Assembly: GCF_030316845.1 (NCBI RefSeq)
Contig: NZ_JASZYS010000007.1
Coordinates: 62,001-126,000 of the forward strand
Origin: Variovorax davisae
Lineage (GTDB): Bacteria > Pseudomonadota > Gammaproteobacteria > Burkholderiales > Burkholderiaceae_C
Reading direction: 5' to 3'
Length of the DNA stretch: 64,000 nt
Shown here: piece by piece, positions 1-8,790 of the stretch
Position numbering within the stretch: position 1 is the stretch's first letter
How the letters are laid out: each line of letters starts with the position of its first letter
Notes under the pieces: model-generated
The model's database searches: none
What the model was told of the DNA's origin: nothing
What the model saw: only the letters and a program-made list of their open reading frames with translations
Program-made: the position numbers and the translations under genes

Positions 1-561
1 TTCGTCGCCACCCATGGCGACCGCTCGGCGACCGTCACGCGCTGGATGGAAGGCATCGAGGCGCCGCCGTTCTGGGCCGGCCAGATCCAGCATGCACGCG
101 GCTACCGGGGCCCGGTGGACCGCTGGCAGATCATCCGCTTCGAGGGTCCGTGCACCGTCAACATCGACGTCGGCGTGGCCGAGGCGGGCAGCGGGGCGGT
201 GCCGCGCGACGGCCTGCCCGGCGACCGCAGCAAGGGCGTCAACGGCTACGTGCTCAACACGATCACGCCCGAGACCGACAAGAGCTGCCTCTATTTCTGG
301 GCCTTCGCGCGCAACTACTGCGTCGGCGAGCAGCGCCTCACCCACCAGCTGCGCGAAGGCGTGGCCGGCATCTTCCGCGAGGACGAACTGGTGCTCGAAG
401 CCCAGCAGCAGGCGATCGACGAGCGGCCCGACTACAGCTTCTACAACCTCAACATCGACGCCGGCGCGATGTGGGCCCGGCGGCTGATCGACCAGATGGT
501 GGCGCGCGAGAAGCCGCGTGCGCCGACGATCCCGATCCAGCCGGCGGAGATCGTCCGATGA
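1..561 (+). CDS. Aromatic ring-hydroxylating Rieske oxygenase, alpha subunit (VanA type), C-terminal part
   Basis: The frame is open from the first base, so the N-terminal Rieske [2Fe-2S] domain lies outside the window. The 186 residues seen correspond to the C-terminal catalytic part of VanA-type oxygenases (vanillate O-demethylase and relatives): an EAPPFW segment, a [12 protein letters not shown] stretch, a [21 protein letters not shown] segment, and a helical tail with [14 protein letters not shown]. Such enzymes demethylate or hydroxylate aromatic acids using electrons from a VanB-type reductase, and one is encoded at 1333. The stop overlaps the next start by 4 bases, so a GntR regulator is co-translated. 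The substrate cannot be read from this fragment; phthalate-, vanillate- or other methoxy/carboxy-aromatic substrates are possible. Confidence 0.8.
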   Translation, partial: FVATHGDRSATVTRWMEGIEAPPFWAGQIQHARGYRGPVDRWQIIRFEGPCTVNIDVGVAEAGSGAVPRDGLPGDRSKGVNGYVLNTITPETDKSCLYFWAFARNYCVGEQRLTHQLREGVAGIFREDELVLEAQQQAIDERPDYSFYNLNIDAGAMWARRLIDQMVAREKPRAPTIPIQPAEIVR

Positions 562-1319
562 GCGCAGTCGGGTCGGCCCCCGAGCCGGTCGAGGCCGGCG
601 GTTCCCACGCGGTCAAGGCCCAGCTGCGCCTGCGCGAGATGATCCTGGCCGGCGAGCTGGCCGGCGGGGCTCGCATCGCCGAGGTGGCGGTGTCGGAGCT
701 GCTGGGCGTCTCGCGCACCCCGGTGCGCAGCGCGCTGATGCGGCTCGAACAGGAAGGGCTGCTCGAAAGCCTGCCCAACGGCGGCTATGCCGTGCGGACC
801 TTCTCGGAGCGCGACGTGGCCGATGCGATCGAGCTGCGCGGCACGCTCGAAGGGCTTTCGGCGCGGCTGGCGGCCGAGCGCGGCGCGCCGCCGGTGGTGC
901 TGCGCGAGGCCCGGGCCTGCCTGCGGCGCATCGACGAGCTGCTGCGCCAGCCGGCGCTCGACGATGCCGCCTTCTCGCGCTACGTCGCCTTCAACGAGGA
1001 GTTCCACCGGCTGCTGTCGGAGATGGCGGGCAGCGCGCTGATCGCCAAGCAGATGGAGCGCGTCATCAACCTGCCGTTCGCTTCGCCCTCGGGCTTCGTG
1101 GTGGTGCAGGCCAATTCGCCCGCCGCCCGCGACATGCTGCTGATCGCGCAGGACCAGCACGGCCAGGTGCTGGACGCGATCGAGAACCGCGAAGGCTCGC
1201 GCGCCGAGGCGCTGATGCGCGAGCACAGCCGGATCGCCCAGCGCAACCTGCGCGAAGCCCTGCACGGCGCCCAGAACCATCCCCTGCCGGGCGTGCAGCT
1301 GATCCGCCGCCGCGCATGA
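558..1319 (+). CDS. GntR-family transcriptional regulator, FadR/FCD subfamily
   Basis: This 253-residue protein has an N-terminal winged helix (about residues 18-80, with [21 protein letters not shown] as the recognition region) and a C-terminal all-helical FCD effector domain (about 88-235). The FCD domain shows the usual His positions: [20 protein letters not shown] and [12 protein letters not shown] regulators normally repress a neighbouring catabolic operon and release DNA when an organic acid binds. The ATG overlaps the oxygenase stop (ATGA), placing the regulator inside the oxygenase-reductase operon; autoregulation is therefore likely but inferred. A palindrome at 2358-2374, before the transporter genes, is a candidate operator. 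Confidence 0.9.
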   Translation: MSAVGSAPEPVEAGGSHAVKAQLRLREMILAGELAGGARIAEVAVSELLGVSRTPVRSALMRLEQEGLLESLPNGGYAVRTFSERDVADAIELRGTLEGLSARLAAERGAPPVVLREARACLRRIDELLRQPALDDAAFSRYVAFNEEFHRLLSEMAGSALIAKQMERVINLPFASPSGFVVVQANSPAARDMLLIAQDQHGQVLDAIENREGSRAEALMREHSRIAQRNLREALHGAQNHPLPGVQLIRRRA

Positions 1320-1332
1320 AGAAGCCCAGACG

Positions 1333-2343
1333 ATGAAAAGCGATATCCACTGGATGCCGGCGCGCATCAGCGCCATCAACGACCGCAGTCCCACCGTGCG
1401 CGAATTCGAGATCACGCCCGAGTCGGGCGAGGTCGCCGGCCACGAGCCCGGCGCCCACCTGCAGGTGCAGGTGCTGGTCGGCGCGCCCGGGGCAGGGCGC
1501 ATGCAGAACCGCTCCTACTCGGTGGTCGGCGCGCCCGACGGCCGCAGCTGGCGGATCGCGGTCAAGCGCCTCGACGACGGCCGCGGCGGCTCGCTCGCGA
1601 TGTGGCGGCTGGGCGTCGGCGACCGGCTGCTGGTGAGCGAACCGCAGAGCCACTTCGGCCTCGACCTGACGGCGCCCGGCTACCTGCTGGTGGCGGGCGG
1701 GATCGGCATCACGCCGCTGGTCTACATGGCGCAGCGGCTGGCGGCGCTGGCCGGGCGCGGCGGCGTCCCGGTGCGCATGCTCTACGGCGCGCGCAGCGAG
1801 GCCGAGCTGGCCTACCTGCCCGAGCTGCGCGAGGCGCTGGCGCCGCACCCGGGCGCCAGCGTGCAGGCCCACACCGGCGCGGCGCCGATCGACTTCGCCG
1901 CCGAGATCGCCGCGCTGCCCGCCGGCGGCCAGCTCTACACCTGCGGCCCGGTGCCGATGCTCGAAGCGGTCAAGCGGGCCTGGGCCGCCGCGGGCCGGCC
2001 GCCGGCCGACCTGCGCTTCGAGACCTTCGGCAGCAGCGGCCGGCTTCCGACGCAGGCTTTCGAGGTGCGGATTCCGCGCCACGGCCTCGCCATCACCGTG
2101 CCGGCCGGCAGCACGCTGCTCGAAGCGCTCGAGGGCGCCGGCGTCCAGACGCTGTGGGACTGCCGCCGCGGCGAGTGCGGCCTGTGCGCGATGGACGTGC
2201 TGGCCATCGACGGCGAGATCGACCACCGCGACGTGTTCCTGGGCGAACACGAGAAGGCCGCCGGGCGCCGCATCTGCGCCTGCGTCTCGCGCGCGGTCGG
2301 CACCATCACGCTGGACTCCGCCTGGCGCCCCGACAACCCCTGA
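1333..2343 (+). CDS. VanB-type flavin/[2Fe-2S] oxidoreductase (PDR family)
   Basis: This 336-residue reductase has the class IA order: FMN-binding barrel with RSYS at 60-63, NAD-binding domain with AGGIGITP at 121-128 and YTCGP at 202-206, and a C-terminal plant-type ferredoxin domain. Cys277, Cys282 and Cys285 (CRRGECGLC) plus Cys315 fit the C-x4-C-x2-C-x29-C cluster pattern. It would move electrons from NADH through FMN and the cluster to the VanA-type oxygenase encoded upstream. It lies 13 bases after the GntR gene, in the same operon. The vanB name is withheld because the substrate is unknown. Confidence 0.92.
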   Translation: MKSDIHWMPARISAINDRSPTVREFEITPESGEVAGHEPGAHLQVQVLVGAPGAGRMQNRSYSVVGAPDGRSWRIAVKRLDDGRGGSLAMWRLGVGDRLLVSEPQSHFGLDLTAPGYLLVAGGIGITPLVYMAQRLAALAGRGGVPVRMLYGARSEAELAYLPELREALAPHPGASVQAHTGAAPIDFAAEIAALPAGGQLYTCGPVPMLEAVKRAWAAAGRPPADLRFETFGSSGRLPTQAFEVRIPRHGLAITVPAGSTLLEALEGAGVQTLWDCRRGECGLCAMDVLAIDGEIDHRDVFLGEHEKAAGRRICACVSRAVGTITLDSAWRPDNP

Positions 2344-2357
2344 GAGCCCGAACGCTT

Positions 2358-2394
2358 TGCGCGATCATCGCGCAGCCGTTTTGCTGATCGCGCA
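2358..2394. promoter_or_regulatory. Palindromic operator candidate downstream of the reductase gene
   Basis: Between the reductase stop and the transporter genes lies TGCGCGATCATCGCGCA (2358-2374), a perfect 8-1-8 inverted repeat. A third half-site, ATCGCGCA, lies at 2387-2394. The position upstream of the ABC importer suits a repressor site, possibly for the GntR protein of this operon; which protein binds is inference. Confidence 0.45.
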
Positions 2395-2501
2395 GTATTC
2401 GCAGCCCGGGCTCGAGGCCTAGGGATTTGCCGGCGCCCCGGCCTGCTTGCATCTGGTCACAATATGCCCCGTCACGCTTCCACTGAAAAAGGAGAGTTCC
2501 C

Positions 2502-3677
2502 ATGCTTCGTCGCCATCTCGTCCAGGCCGCCAGCCTGACCGCCATCGCGCTGGCCTTGCCGCTGGCCGCCCAGGCACAGGACAACACCTTCAAGATCGGG
2601 ATGATCCTGCCGATGACCGGCCAGTCGGCCTCGACCGGCCGCCAGATCGAAGCCGCCGCCAAGCTCTACATGGCCCAGCATGGCGACACGGTCGCCGGCA
2701 AGAAGGTCCAGCTGATCGTCAAGGACGACACCGGCCTGCCCGACGTCACCAAGCGCATCGCGCAGGAGATGGTGGTGAACGACAAGGTCAACGTGCTGGC
2801 CGGCTTCGGCCTGACGCCGCTGGCGCTCGCCGTGGCGCCGATCGCGACCCAGTCGAAGACGCCCGAGATCGTGATGGCCGCCGCCACCTCGAGCATCACC
2901 CAGGCCTCGCCCTACATCGTGCGCTCCAGCTTCACGCTGCCGCAGGCCGCGGTCGCGATGGGCGACTGGGCCCCCAAGAACGGCATCAAGTCGGTGGTCA
3001 CGCTGGTGGCCGACTACGGTCCGGGCAACGACGCCGAGAAGTTCTTCGCCGAGCGCTTCGAGCTCAACGGCGGCAAGGTGATCGAGAAGCTGCGGGTGCC
3101 GCTGCGCAACCCCGACTTCGCTCCCTTCCTGCAGAAGGTGCGCGATGCCAAGCCCGACGCGCTGTTCGTCTTCGTGCCTTCGGGCGCCGGCGCGGCGGTG
3201 ATGAAGCAGTTCCTGGAGCGCGGCATGGACAAGGCCGGCATCAAGATGATCGGCACCGGCGACGTGACCGACGACGACCAGCTCAACGACATGGGCGACG
3301 GCGCGCTCGGCGTGGTCACCTCGCACCACTACTCGACCGCCCACCCTTCGGCGATGAACAAGAAGTTCGTGACCGACTTCCAGGCCGCCAACAAGAACAT
3401 GCGGCCGAACTTCATGGCCGTCGGCGGCTATGACGGCATGCGCATCATCTACGAGGCGCTCAAGACCACCAAGGGCCAGGGCGGCGGCGACGCGCTGCTG
3501 GCCGCGATGAAGGGCCAGGTCTTCGAGAGCCCGCGCGGCCCGGTGCTGATCGACGCCCAGACCCGCGACATCACGCAGGACATCTACCTGCGCAAGGTCG
3601 AGAAGAAGGACGGCCAGCTCTACAACATCGAGTTCGACGTCATCAAGTCCGTCAAGGACCCGGGCAAGTCCAAGTAA
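2502..3677 (+). CDS. Periplasmic ligand-binding protein of a branched-chain-amino-acid-type ABC importer (LivK-like)
   Basis: The 391-residue product has a signal peptide (MLRRH, hydrophobic core, cleavage likely after AQA near residue 25) followed by a type I periplasmic binding fold beginning FKIGMILPMTGQSASTGRQIEAA. The segments NVLAGFGLTPLALAVAPIA and GDWAPKNGIKSVVTLVADYGPGNDAEKFF are typical of the family. A clear GGAGAG ribosome site lies before the ATG. It is the first gene of a five-gene importer cluster downstream of aromatic oxygenase genes, so an aromatic acid or related carboxylate is a better guess for the ligand than leucine. That assignment is from context only. Confidence 0.92.
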   Translation: MLRRHLVQAASLTAIALALPLAAQAQDNTFKIGMILPMTGQSASTGRQIEAAAKLYMAQHGDTVAGKKVQLIVKDDTGLPDVTKRIAQEMVVNDKVNVLAGFGLTPLALAVAPIATQSKTPEIVMAAATSSITQASPYIVRSSFTLPQAAVAMGDWAPKNGIKSVVTLVADYGPGNDAEKFFAERFELNGGKVIEKLRVPLRNPDFAPFLQKVRDAKPDALFVFVPSGAGAAVMKQFLERGMDKAGIKMIGTGDVTDDDQLNDMGDGALGVVTSHHYSTAHPSAMNKKFVTDFQAANKNMRPNFMAVGGYDGMRIIYEALKTTKGQGGGDALLAAMKGQVFESPRGPVLIDAQTRDITQDIYLRKVEKKDGQLYNIEFDVIKSVKDPGKSK

Positions 3678-3704
3678 GCCAGGCGAAGGATTCCGGACAG
3701 CCGC

Positions 3705-4577
3705 ATGTTGACCATTCTCTTTGACGGCATTGCTTACGGCATGCTGCTGTTCGTGCTCGCGGTCGGCCTGGCCGTGACGCTGGGTCTGATGAATTTCATC
3801 AACCTCGCGCACGGCGCCTTCGCGATGGCCGGCGGCTATCTCACGGTGTTCGCGATGCAGAAGCTGGGCGTGCCCTTCCTGCTGTGCCTGCCGCTGGCCT
3901 TCCTGGTGGTGGGTGCGGCGGGGGCGCTGCTGGAGCGCACGCTCTACCGGCCGATGTACGGCAAGTCGCACCTGGACCAGGTGCTGTTCTCGATCGGGCT
4001 GGCCTTCATGGCGGTGGCGGCGGTCGACTACTTCGTCGGCTCCTCGCAGCAGAACATCCACCTGCCCGAATGGCTGCGCGGGCGCACCGAGCTCGGCGAC
4101 GGCGCCCTGCTGCTGGGCATGGGCCACTACCGCATCTTCATCATCGCGGTCTGCACCTTGCTCACCGTGGTGCTGCAGCTGATCCTCTCGAAGACCCGCT
4201 TCGGCAGCCGGCTGCGCGCGGCGGTCGACGACCCGCGGGTGGCGGCCGGGCTGGGCATCAACGTCAACGTGGTGTTCCTGCTGACCTTCGCGGTGGGCTC
4301 GGGGCTGGCGGGGCTGGGCGGTGCGCTGGGCGCCGAGATCCTCGGGCTCGATCCGACCTTCCCGCTCAAGTACATGATCTATTTCCTCATCGTGGTCTCG
4401 GTCGGCGGCACCTCGTCGATTACCGGGCCGCTGCTGGCCGCGCTGCTGCTCGGCGTCGCCGACGTGGCGGGCAAGTACTTCATCCCGAAGATGGGCGCCT
4501 TCACGGTCTACCTGCTGATGATCCTGATCCTGATGTGGCGCCCGCAGGGGCTGTTCACGCGCAAGGGGGGCAAGTGA
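3705..4577 (+). CDS. ABC transporter permease, LivH type
   Basis: This 290-residue membrane protein opens with ILFDGIAYGMLLFVLAVGLAVTLGLMNFINLAHGAFAMAGGY, the N-terminal signature of LivH permeases, and has about eight hydrophobic segments. The cytoplasmic coupling loop is at SRLRAAVDDPRVAAGLGINVN. It would pair with the LivM-type permease encoded next; the genes overlap by one base (TGATG), which suggests coupled translation. The binding protein precedes it by 27 bases. The substrate is as for the binding protein. Confidence 0.93.
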   Translation: MLTILFDGIAYGMLLFVLAVGLAVTLGLMNFINLAHGAFAMAGGYLTVFAMQKLGVPFLLCLPLAFLVVGAAGALLERTLYRPMYGKSHLDQVLFSIGLAFMAVAAVDYFVGSSQQNIHLPEWLRGRTELGDGALLLGMGHYRIFIIAVCTLLTVVLQLILSKTRFGSRLRAAVDDPRVAAGLGINVNVVFLLTFAVGSGLAGLGGALGAEILGLDPTFPLKYMIYFLIVVSVGGTSSITGPLLAALLLGVADVAGKYFIPKMGAFTVYLLMILILMWRPQGLFTRKGGK

Positions 4578-5548
4578 TGGATTTTCGTCAGCCCCTGTTG
4601 CAGAAGGCGCGCTGGCGCCCGTGGGAATACGCGCTGTGGGTGGTGGTCTTCGCGCTGCCGCTGCTGGTGCCCTCTCATGCGCTGATGATCAACGAGATCG
4701 CCATCGTCGCGCTGTTCGCGATGTCTCTTGACCTGATCCTCGGCTACACCGGCATCGTGTCGCTGGGCCACGCGGCCTTCTTCGGCTTCGGCGCCTACAC
4801 CGCGGCCCTGTTCGCCAAGCACGTGATGCCCGATCCGACGATCGGCCTGCTGGTGGCCATCGCGCTGTCGGCGCTGCTCGGCGCCGTGGCCAGCGTCACC
4901 ATCCTGCGCGGCAGCGACCTGACGCGGCTGATGGTCACTCTCGGCACCGCGCTGCTGCTGCTCGAGCTGGCCAACAAGCTCGACTGGCTCACCGGCGGCG
5001 CCGACGGGCTGCAGGGCGTGGTGATGGGGCCGGTGCTGGGCGTCTTCGACTTCGACCTGTTCGGCCGCACCGCCGCCTGGTATTCGCTGTCGGTGCTGCT
5101 GCTCCTGTTCCTGCTGATGCGTCGGCTGGTGCATTCGCCCTTCGGCGCCACGCTCAAGGCGATCCGCGACAACCGGCTGCGGGCGATGGCGATCGGCATC
5201 CCGGTGGTGTCGCGGCTGGCCGTGATCTACACCGTGGCGGCGGCCGTGGCGGGCGCCGCGGGCGCGCTGCTGGCCCAGACCACCGGCTTCGCCTCGCTCG
5301 ACGTGCTGGCCTTCGACCGCTCGGCCGACGTGGTGCTGATGCTGGTCATCGGCGGGGTCGGCTGGCTCTATGGCGGGGTGGCCGGCGCGATCGTCTTCAA
5401 GCTGCTGCAGGACGCGCTGTCGACCGTCACGCCGCAGTACTGGATGTTCTGGATCGGCCTGATCCTGGTGCTGCTGGTGCTGGTGGGGCGCGACCGGCTG
5501 CTCAAGCCGTGGACCTGGTTCGGTGCGGGCAAGGCGGTGAAGCCATGA
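4577..5548 (+). CDS. ABC transporter permease, LivM type
   Basis: This 323-residue permease has the LivM hallmark LDLILGYTGIVSLGHAAFFGFGAYTAAL near residues 52-80 and a coupling loop SPFGATLKAIRDNRLRAMAIGIPV. About nine hydrophobic segments are visible. The start ATG shares a base with the stop of the LivH-type gene, and its own stop overlaps the ATP-binding subunit gene by 4 bases (ATGA). It forms the membrane pore with the preceding gene product. Confidence 0.93.
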   Translation: MDFRQPLLQKARWRPWEYALWVVVFALPLLVPSHALMINEIAIVALFAMSLDLILGYTGIVSLGHAAFFGFGAYTAALFAKHVMPDPTIGLLVAIALSALLGAVASVTILRGSDLTRLMVTLGTALLLLELANKLDWLTGGADGLQGVVMGPVLGVFDFDLFGRTAAWYSLSVLLLLFLLMRRLVHSPFGATLKAIRDNRLRAMAIGIPVVSRLAVIYTVAAAVAGAAGALLAQTTGFASLDVLAFDRSADVVLMLVIGGVGWLYGGVAGAIVFKLLQDALSTVTPQYWMFWIGLILVLLVLVGRDRLLKPWTWFGAGKAVKP

Positions 5549-6315
5549 GCGCCATCGCGAACGACATCGTGCTCTCGGCCACCGGGCTGGTGATGCGCTT
5601 CGGCGGCATCACGGCCACCAACAATGTCTCGCTGAACCTGCGGCGCGGTGCCCGCCATGCCCTGATCGGCCCCAACGGCGCCGGCAAGACGACCCTGATC
5701 AACCTGCTGACCGGCGTGCTCACGCCCACCGAGGGCCGCATCGTGCTCGAAGGCGAGGACATCACGCGCCTCGCTCCGCACAAGCGGGTGGCGCGCGGCA
5801 TGGTGCGCACCTTCCAGATCAACCAGCTGTTCGACTCGATGACGCCGCTGGAGACGCTGGCGCTGGTGGTCTCGCAGCACGGCGGTGTGGGCGCGCAGTG
5901 GTGGCGCCCGCTCGGTTCTTCGACGGCGGTGGCCGAGCGGGCCGGGCAACTGCTCGAGCAGTTCCGCCTGGCCGACGTCGCCGGGCAGCAGACCCGCCAT
6001 CTGGCCTACGGCAAGCGCCGGCTGCTGGAGATCGCGATCGCGCTGGCCTGCGAGCCGCGCGTGCTGCTGCTCGACGAGCCGGTGGCGGGCGTGCCGGCCG
6101 GCGAACGCGAGGAATTGCTCGAGACCGTGGCGGCCTTGCCGGCCGATGTCTCGGTGCTGCTGATCGAGCACGACATGGACCTGGTCTTCAGCTTCGCCGA
6201 CCGCATGACCGTGCTGGTCAACGGCACGCTGCTGACCGAAGGCGATCCGGACACGATCGCCAACGACCCGAAGGTGAAAGAGGTCTACCTGGGCCATGGA
6301 GCCGAGCATGTCTGA
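5545..6315 (+). CDS. ABC transporter ATP-binding protein, LivG type
   Basis: The 256-residue ATPase shows Walker A GPNGAGKTT (about residues 42-50), a Q-loop region RTFQINQLFDSMTPLE, the atypical LivG signature LAYGKRRLLEIA in place of LSGGQ, Walker B VLLLDEP, and the switch His in LLIEHDMD. The Val-Pro-rich segment after Walker B (EPVAGVPAGE) is typical. An earlier in-frame ATG exists at 5509, but the ATGA overlap with the LivM-type gene favours the start used here. It energises import together with the LivF-type partner. Confidence 0.93.
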   Translation: MSAIANDIVLSATGLVMRFGGITATNNVSLNLRRGARHALIGPNGAGKTTLINLLTGVLTPTEGRIVLEGEDITRLAPHKRVARGMVRTFQINQLFDSMTPLETLALVVSQHGGVGAQWWRPLGSSTAVAERAGQLLEQFRLADVAGQQTRHLAYGKRRLLEIAIALACEPRVLLLDEPVAGVPAGEREELLETVAALPADVSVLLIEHDMDLVFSFADRMTVLVNGTLLTEGDPDTIANDPKVKEVYLGHGAEHV

Positions 6316-7012
6316 GCTCTTGCGCATCGAGAACCTGAGCGCCGGCTACGGCGAGGCCGTGGTGCTGCACGACGTCGGGCTTGCGCTCGGCGAGGGCCAG
6401 ACGCTGGCGCTGCTGGGCCGCAACGGCACCGGCAAGACCACGCTGATCAACACGCTGGCCGGCGCCACGCGCCAGCACGGCGGCAGCATCACGCTGGGCG
6501 GCGCGGCGCTGCACAAGCTGGCGCCGCACCTGCGGGCGGCGGCCGGCATCGGCTGGGTGCCGCAGGAGCGCAACATCTTCAAGTCGCTGACGGTGCACGA
6601 GAACCTGACGGCGGTGGAGCGGCCGGGCCGCTGGAATCCGCAGCGGGTCTACGAGATGTTCCCGCGGCTGGCCGAGCGCAAGGGCAACCTGGGCACGCAG
6701 CTGTCGGGCGGCGAGCAGCAGATGCTGGCGGTCGGCCGCGCGCTGGTGCTGAACCCGACCCTGCTGCTGCTCGACGAGCCGCTCGAAGGGCTGGCGCCGA
6801 TCATCGTCGAAGAGCTGCTGCGCGCGATCCGCCGCATCACCCGCGACGAGGGCCTGGCGGCGATCATCGTCGAGCAGCATCCGCAGGCGATCCTCGCGAT
6901 CTCCGACGAGGCGGTGGTGCTCGACCACGGCACCGTGGTGCATGCCGACCACGCGGCCAGCCTGCGGGCCCAGCCCGAGGTGCTGGAGCGCCTGCTCGGG
7001 GTTGGCCGCTAG
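6308..7012 (+). CDS. ABC transporter ATP-binding protein, LivF type
   Basis: The 234-residue ATPase has Walker A GRNGTGKTT (about residues 37-45), Q-loop WVPQERNIFKSLTVHENL, a canonical LSGGEQQ signature, Walker B LLLLDEP and the switch His in VEQHPQ. It overlaps the LivG-type gene by 8 bases and closes the importer operon. The length matches the LivF family. No strong terminator is visible before the SRPBCC gene at 7064. Confidence 0.93.
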   Translation: MSELLRIENLSAGYGEAVVLHDVGLALGEGQTLALLGRNGTGKTTLINTLAGATRQHGGSITLGGAALHKLAPHLRAAAGIGWVPQERNIFKSLTVHENLTAVERPGRWNPQRVYEMFPRLAERKGNLGTQLSGGEQQMLAVGRALVLNPTLLLLDEPLEGLAPIIVEELLRAIRRITRDEGLAAIIVEQHPQAILAISDEAVVLDHGTVVHADHAASLRAQPEVLERLLGVGR

Positions 7013-7063
7013 CGCGCAGCGGCCTAAACTCACGGCCCTCGTTTCCGCTGAAAGGGCCGGACC

Positions 7064-7456
7064 ATGGCATCGATTCGACAGGAAATCCAGGTTGCGGCCC
7101 CGGCCGAGAAGATCTGGGACGCGGTCCGCGACGTCGGCGAGATCCACCGCCGGCTGGTGCCGGGTTTCGTCACCGACTGCAAGCTCGACGGCGACGCCCG
7201 CATCGTGACCTTCGGCAATGGCATGGTGGCGCGCGAGGTCATCGTCGACCTCGACGACGCTGCGCGCCGTGCCGTCTGGTCGGCCAGCGGCGGCCGCCTC
7301 ACGCACCACAACGCCTCGCTGCAGGTGTTCGCCGAGGACGCGGGGCACAGCCGCCTGGTCTGGATCGCCGATCTGTTGCCGAACGAGATGGCGCAGCCGA
7401 TCACCGGCATGATCGCGGCCGGGATGCAGGCCATGAAGAAGACGCTCGAGGCTTGA
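7064..7456 (+). CDS. SRPBCC-fold protein (polyketide cyclase/dehydrase-like)
   Basis: This 130-residue protein has the start of the SRPBCC/START hydrophobic-cavity fold: IRQEIQVAAPAEKIWDAVRDVGEIHRRLVPGFVTDCKLD, then alternating strands and a C-terminal amphipathic helix ending MQAMKKTLEA. Members bind lipids or aromatic ligands or act as small cyclases or dehydratases. No catalytic residues can be assigned. It lies 51 bases after the transporter and may be read through from it, but a functional link is unproven. Confidence 0.8.
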   Translation: MASIRQEIQVAAPAEKIWDAVRDVGEIHRRLVPGFVTDCKLDGDARIVTFGNGMVAREVIVDLDDAARRAVWSASGGRLTHHNASLQVFAEDAGHSRLVWIADLLPNEMAQPITGMIAAGMQAMKKTLEA

Positions 7457-7468
7457 GCGTCGCGGGGA

Positions 7469-8086
7469 TCAGTAGCCGACCGTGAAGCGCTGGCGCGGGT
7501 GCTTCGGCGACTCGATCTCGTCGACCATCGCGATCGCGTAGTCCTCCATCGAGATCCAGCTCTTGCCGCCGGCGTCGCTCAGCAGGCCGTCGCCCCCTAC
7601 GCGGAACTTGCCGGTGCGCTGGCCGGGCTCGAAGATCGCCGAGGGCGACAAGAAGGTCCAGTCCAGATCCTTCTCCGCCCGCAGCGCGGCCAGCAGCGTG
7701 CCGCCGGCGGAAGCCTCGGCCTTGTAGGCGTCGGGGAAGCCGGGCGCGTCGATCAGCGCCGCGCCCGGCGCGACCTCGAGGCTGCCGGCGCCGCCGACCA
7801 CCAGCAGGCGCGGCACGCCGGCCTGCCGGGCGGCGGCGATCAGGGTCGCGGCGTCGGTGCCGCCAGCGAACCGGGTCGCGCTGACGAGCACGTCATGGCC
7901 GCGCAGCAGCGGCACCAGGGCGTCGAGCGCCTTCGCGTCGGCGGCCTGGAGGCTGAGCCCGGGGCGGGCTTCGACGCCGTCGACATGGCGGGCGATGCCG
8001 GTCACGCGGTGGCCGCGCGCCAGCAGTTCGTCGGCGATGCGGGAGCCGGCGCGGCCGGTGATTCCGAGAAGGGCGATCTTGCTCAT
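7469..8086 (-). CDS. NAD(P)H-binding atypical short-chain reductase
   Basis: The 205-residue protein begins MSKIALLGITGRAGSRIADELLARGH, a Rossmann nucleotide-binding motif of the GxTGxxG type (residues 8-14) found in the NAD(P)H-binding/NmrA-like family. Later motifs include LLVVGGAGSLEV and DWTFLSPSAIFEPGQRTGKFR. It probably reduces or senses a small metabolite with NAD(P)H; the substrate is unknown. The start overlaps the end of the DsbA-family gene by 4 bases on the same strand, so the two form an operon read away from the LysR gene at 8853. Confidence 0.85.
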   Translation of the reverse strand: MSKIALLGITGRAGSRIADELLARGHRVTGIARHVDGVEARPGLSLQAADAKALDALVPLLRGHDVLVSATRFAGGTDAATLIAAARQAGVPRLLVVGGAGSLEVAPGAALIDAPGFPDAYKAEASAGGTLLAALRAEKDLDWTFLSPSAIFEPGQRTGKFRVGGDGLLSDAGGKSWISMEDYAIAMVDEIESPKHPRQRFTVGY

Positions 8087-8775
8087 GGGTGTTCCTTGGG
8101 TGGGAGGGTTTGGGAGAGAAGGGCTTCGAGCTGCGTGGTCCAGGCCTCGGCGCGACCGAGGAAACGGCCGGCGTCCAGTGGCGTCAGCCGTCCATCGGGG
8201 GCTGCCAGCGCCAGGGTCGGAAAGCCTTGTCCGCCGATCCGTGCCAACCAGCGGCGGCTCTCGTCGATATGGCGCTGGGTTGGTTCGCCGGCCATGACGT
8301 CGAAGTGGTCGGAGAAGGCGGCGGCGTCGAGACCGAGGTCCGCCGCCAGCGTGCGCAGCACCGCCGGGTCGGCGATGCGCTGCCCCTCGACGTAGTGGGC
8401 GCGCTGGAGGCGGAGGAGCATGTCCAGCCCCCGGCCCGCCCCGGCCTCGGCCACCAGGATCGCCGTCAGCGGCGGTGCGGAGTCCAGCATGGCGCCGCTG
8501 TCCTTCAGCAGGCCATCGAAGTAGGCAGCGCCGAAGGGCTGTCCGCTGAGTTCGGCGATACGGCGGTCGTGCGGCATCACGTAGTCGCGCCATGCGGGCG
8601 TGATCGGTCGCCGGTTGCTGCCGGTCAGCATGCCGCCGCCATGGCATTCGATCGCCAGCGCCGGCACGCTGCGCGCGGCCTCGATCAAGGGTGCTGCGGC
8701 GTAGCACCAGCCGCACAGCGGGTCGAAGACGTAGTGCAGCGTCGCGCGCCGGGGGAGGGGGTTCGTTGCCGTCAT
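8083..8775 (-). CDS. DsbA-family (FrnE-like) thioredoxin-fold oxidoreductase
   Basis: This 230-residue protein has a thioredoxin-fold active site CGWC (about residues 21-24, after HYVFDPL) and a conserved cis-Pro region GGQGFPTLAL near residue 187. No signal peptide is visible with the ATG at 8775, so it is likely cytoplasmic, like FrnE and 2-hydroxychromene-isomerase relatives. An upstream in-frame ATG (8826) would add 17 residues that look like non-coding sequence. It is divergent from the LysR gene, whose product probably controls it together with the reductase gene at 7469. Confidence 0.88.
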   Translation of the reverse strand: MTATNPLPRRATLHYVFDPLCGWCYAAAPLIEAARSVPALAIECHGGGMLTGSNRRPITPAWRDYVMPHDRRIAELSGQPFGAAYFDGLLKDSGAMLDSAPPLTAILVAEAGAGRGLDMLLRLQRAHYVEGQRIADPAVLRTLAADLGLDAAAFSDHFDVMAGEPTQRHIDESRRWLARIGGQGFPTLALAAPDGRLTPLDAGRFLGRAEAWTTQLEALLSQTLPPKEHP

Positions 8776-8790
8776 GCCCCGTATCGTATG

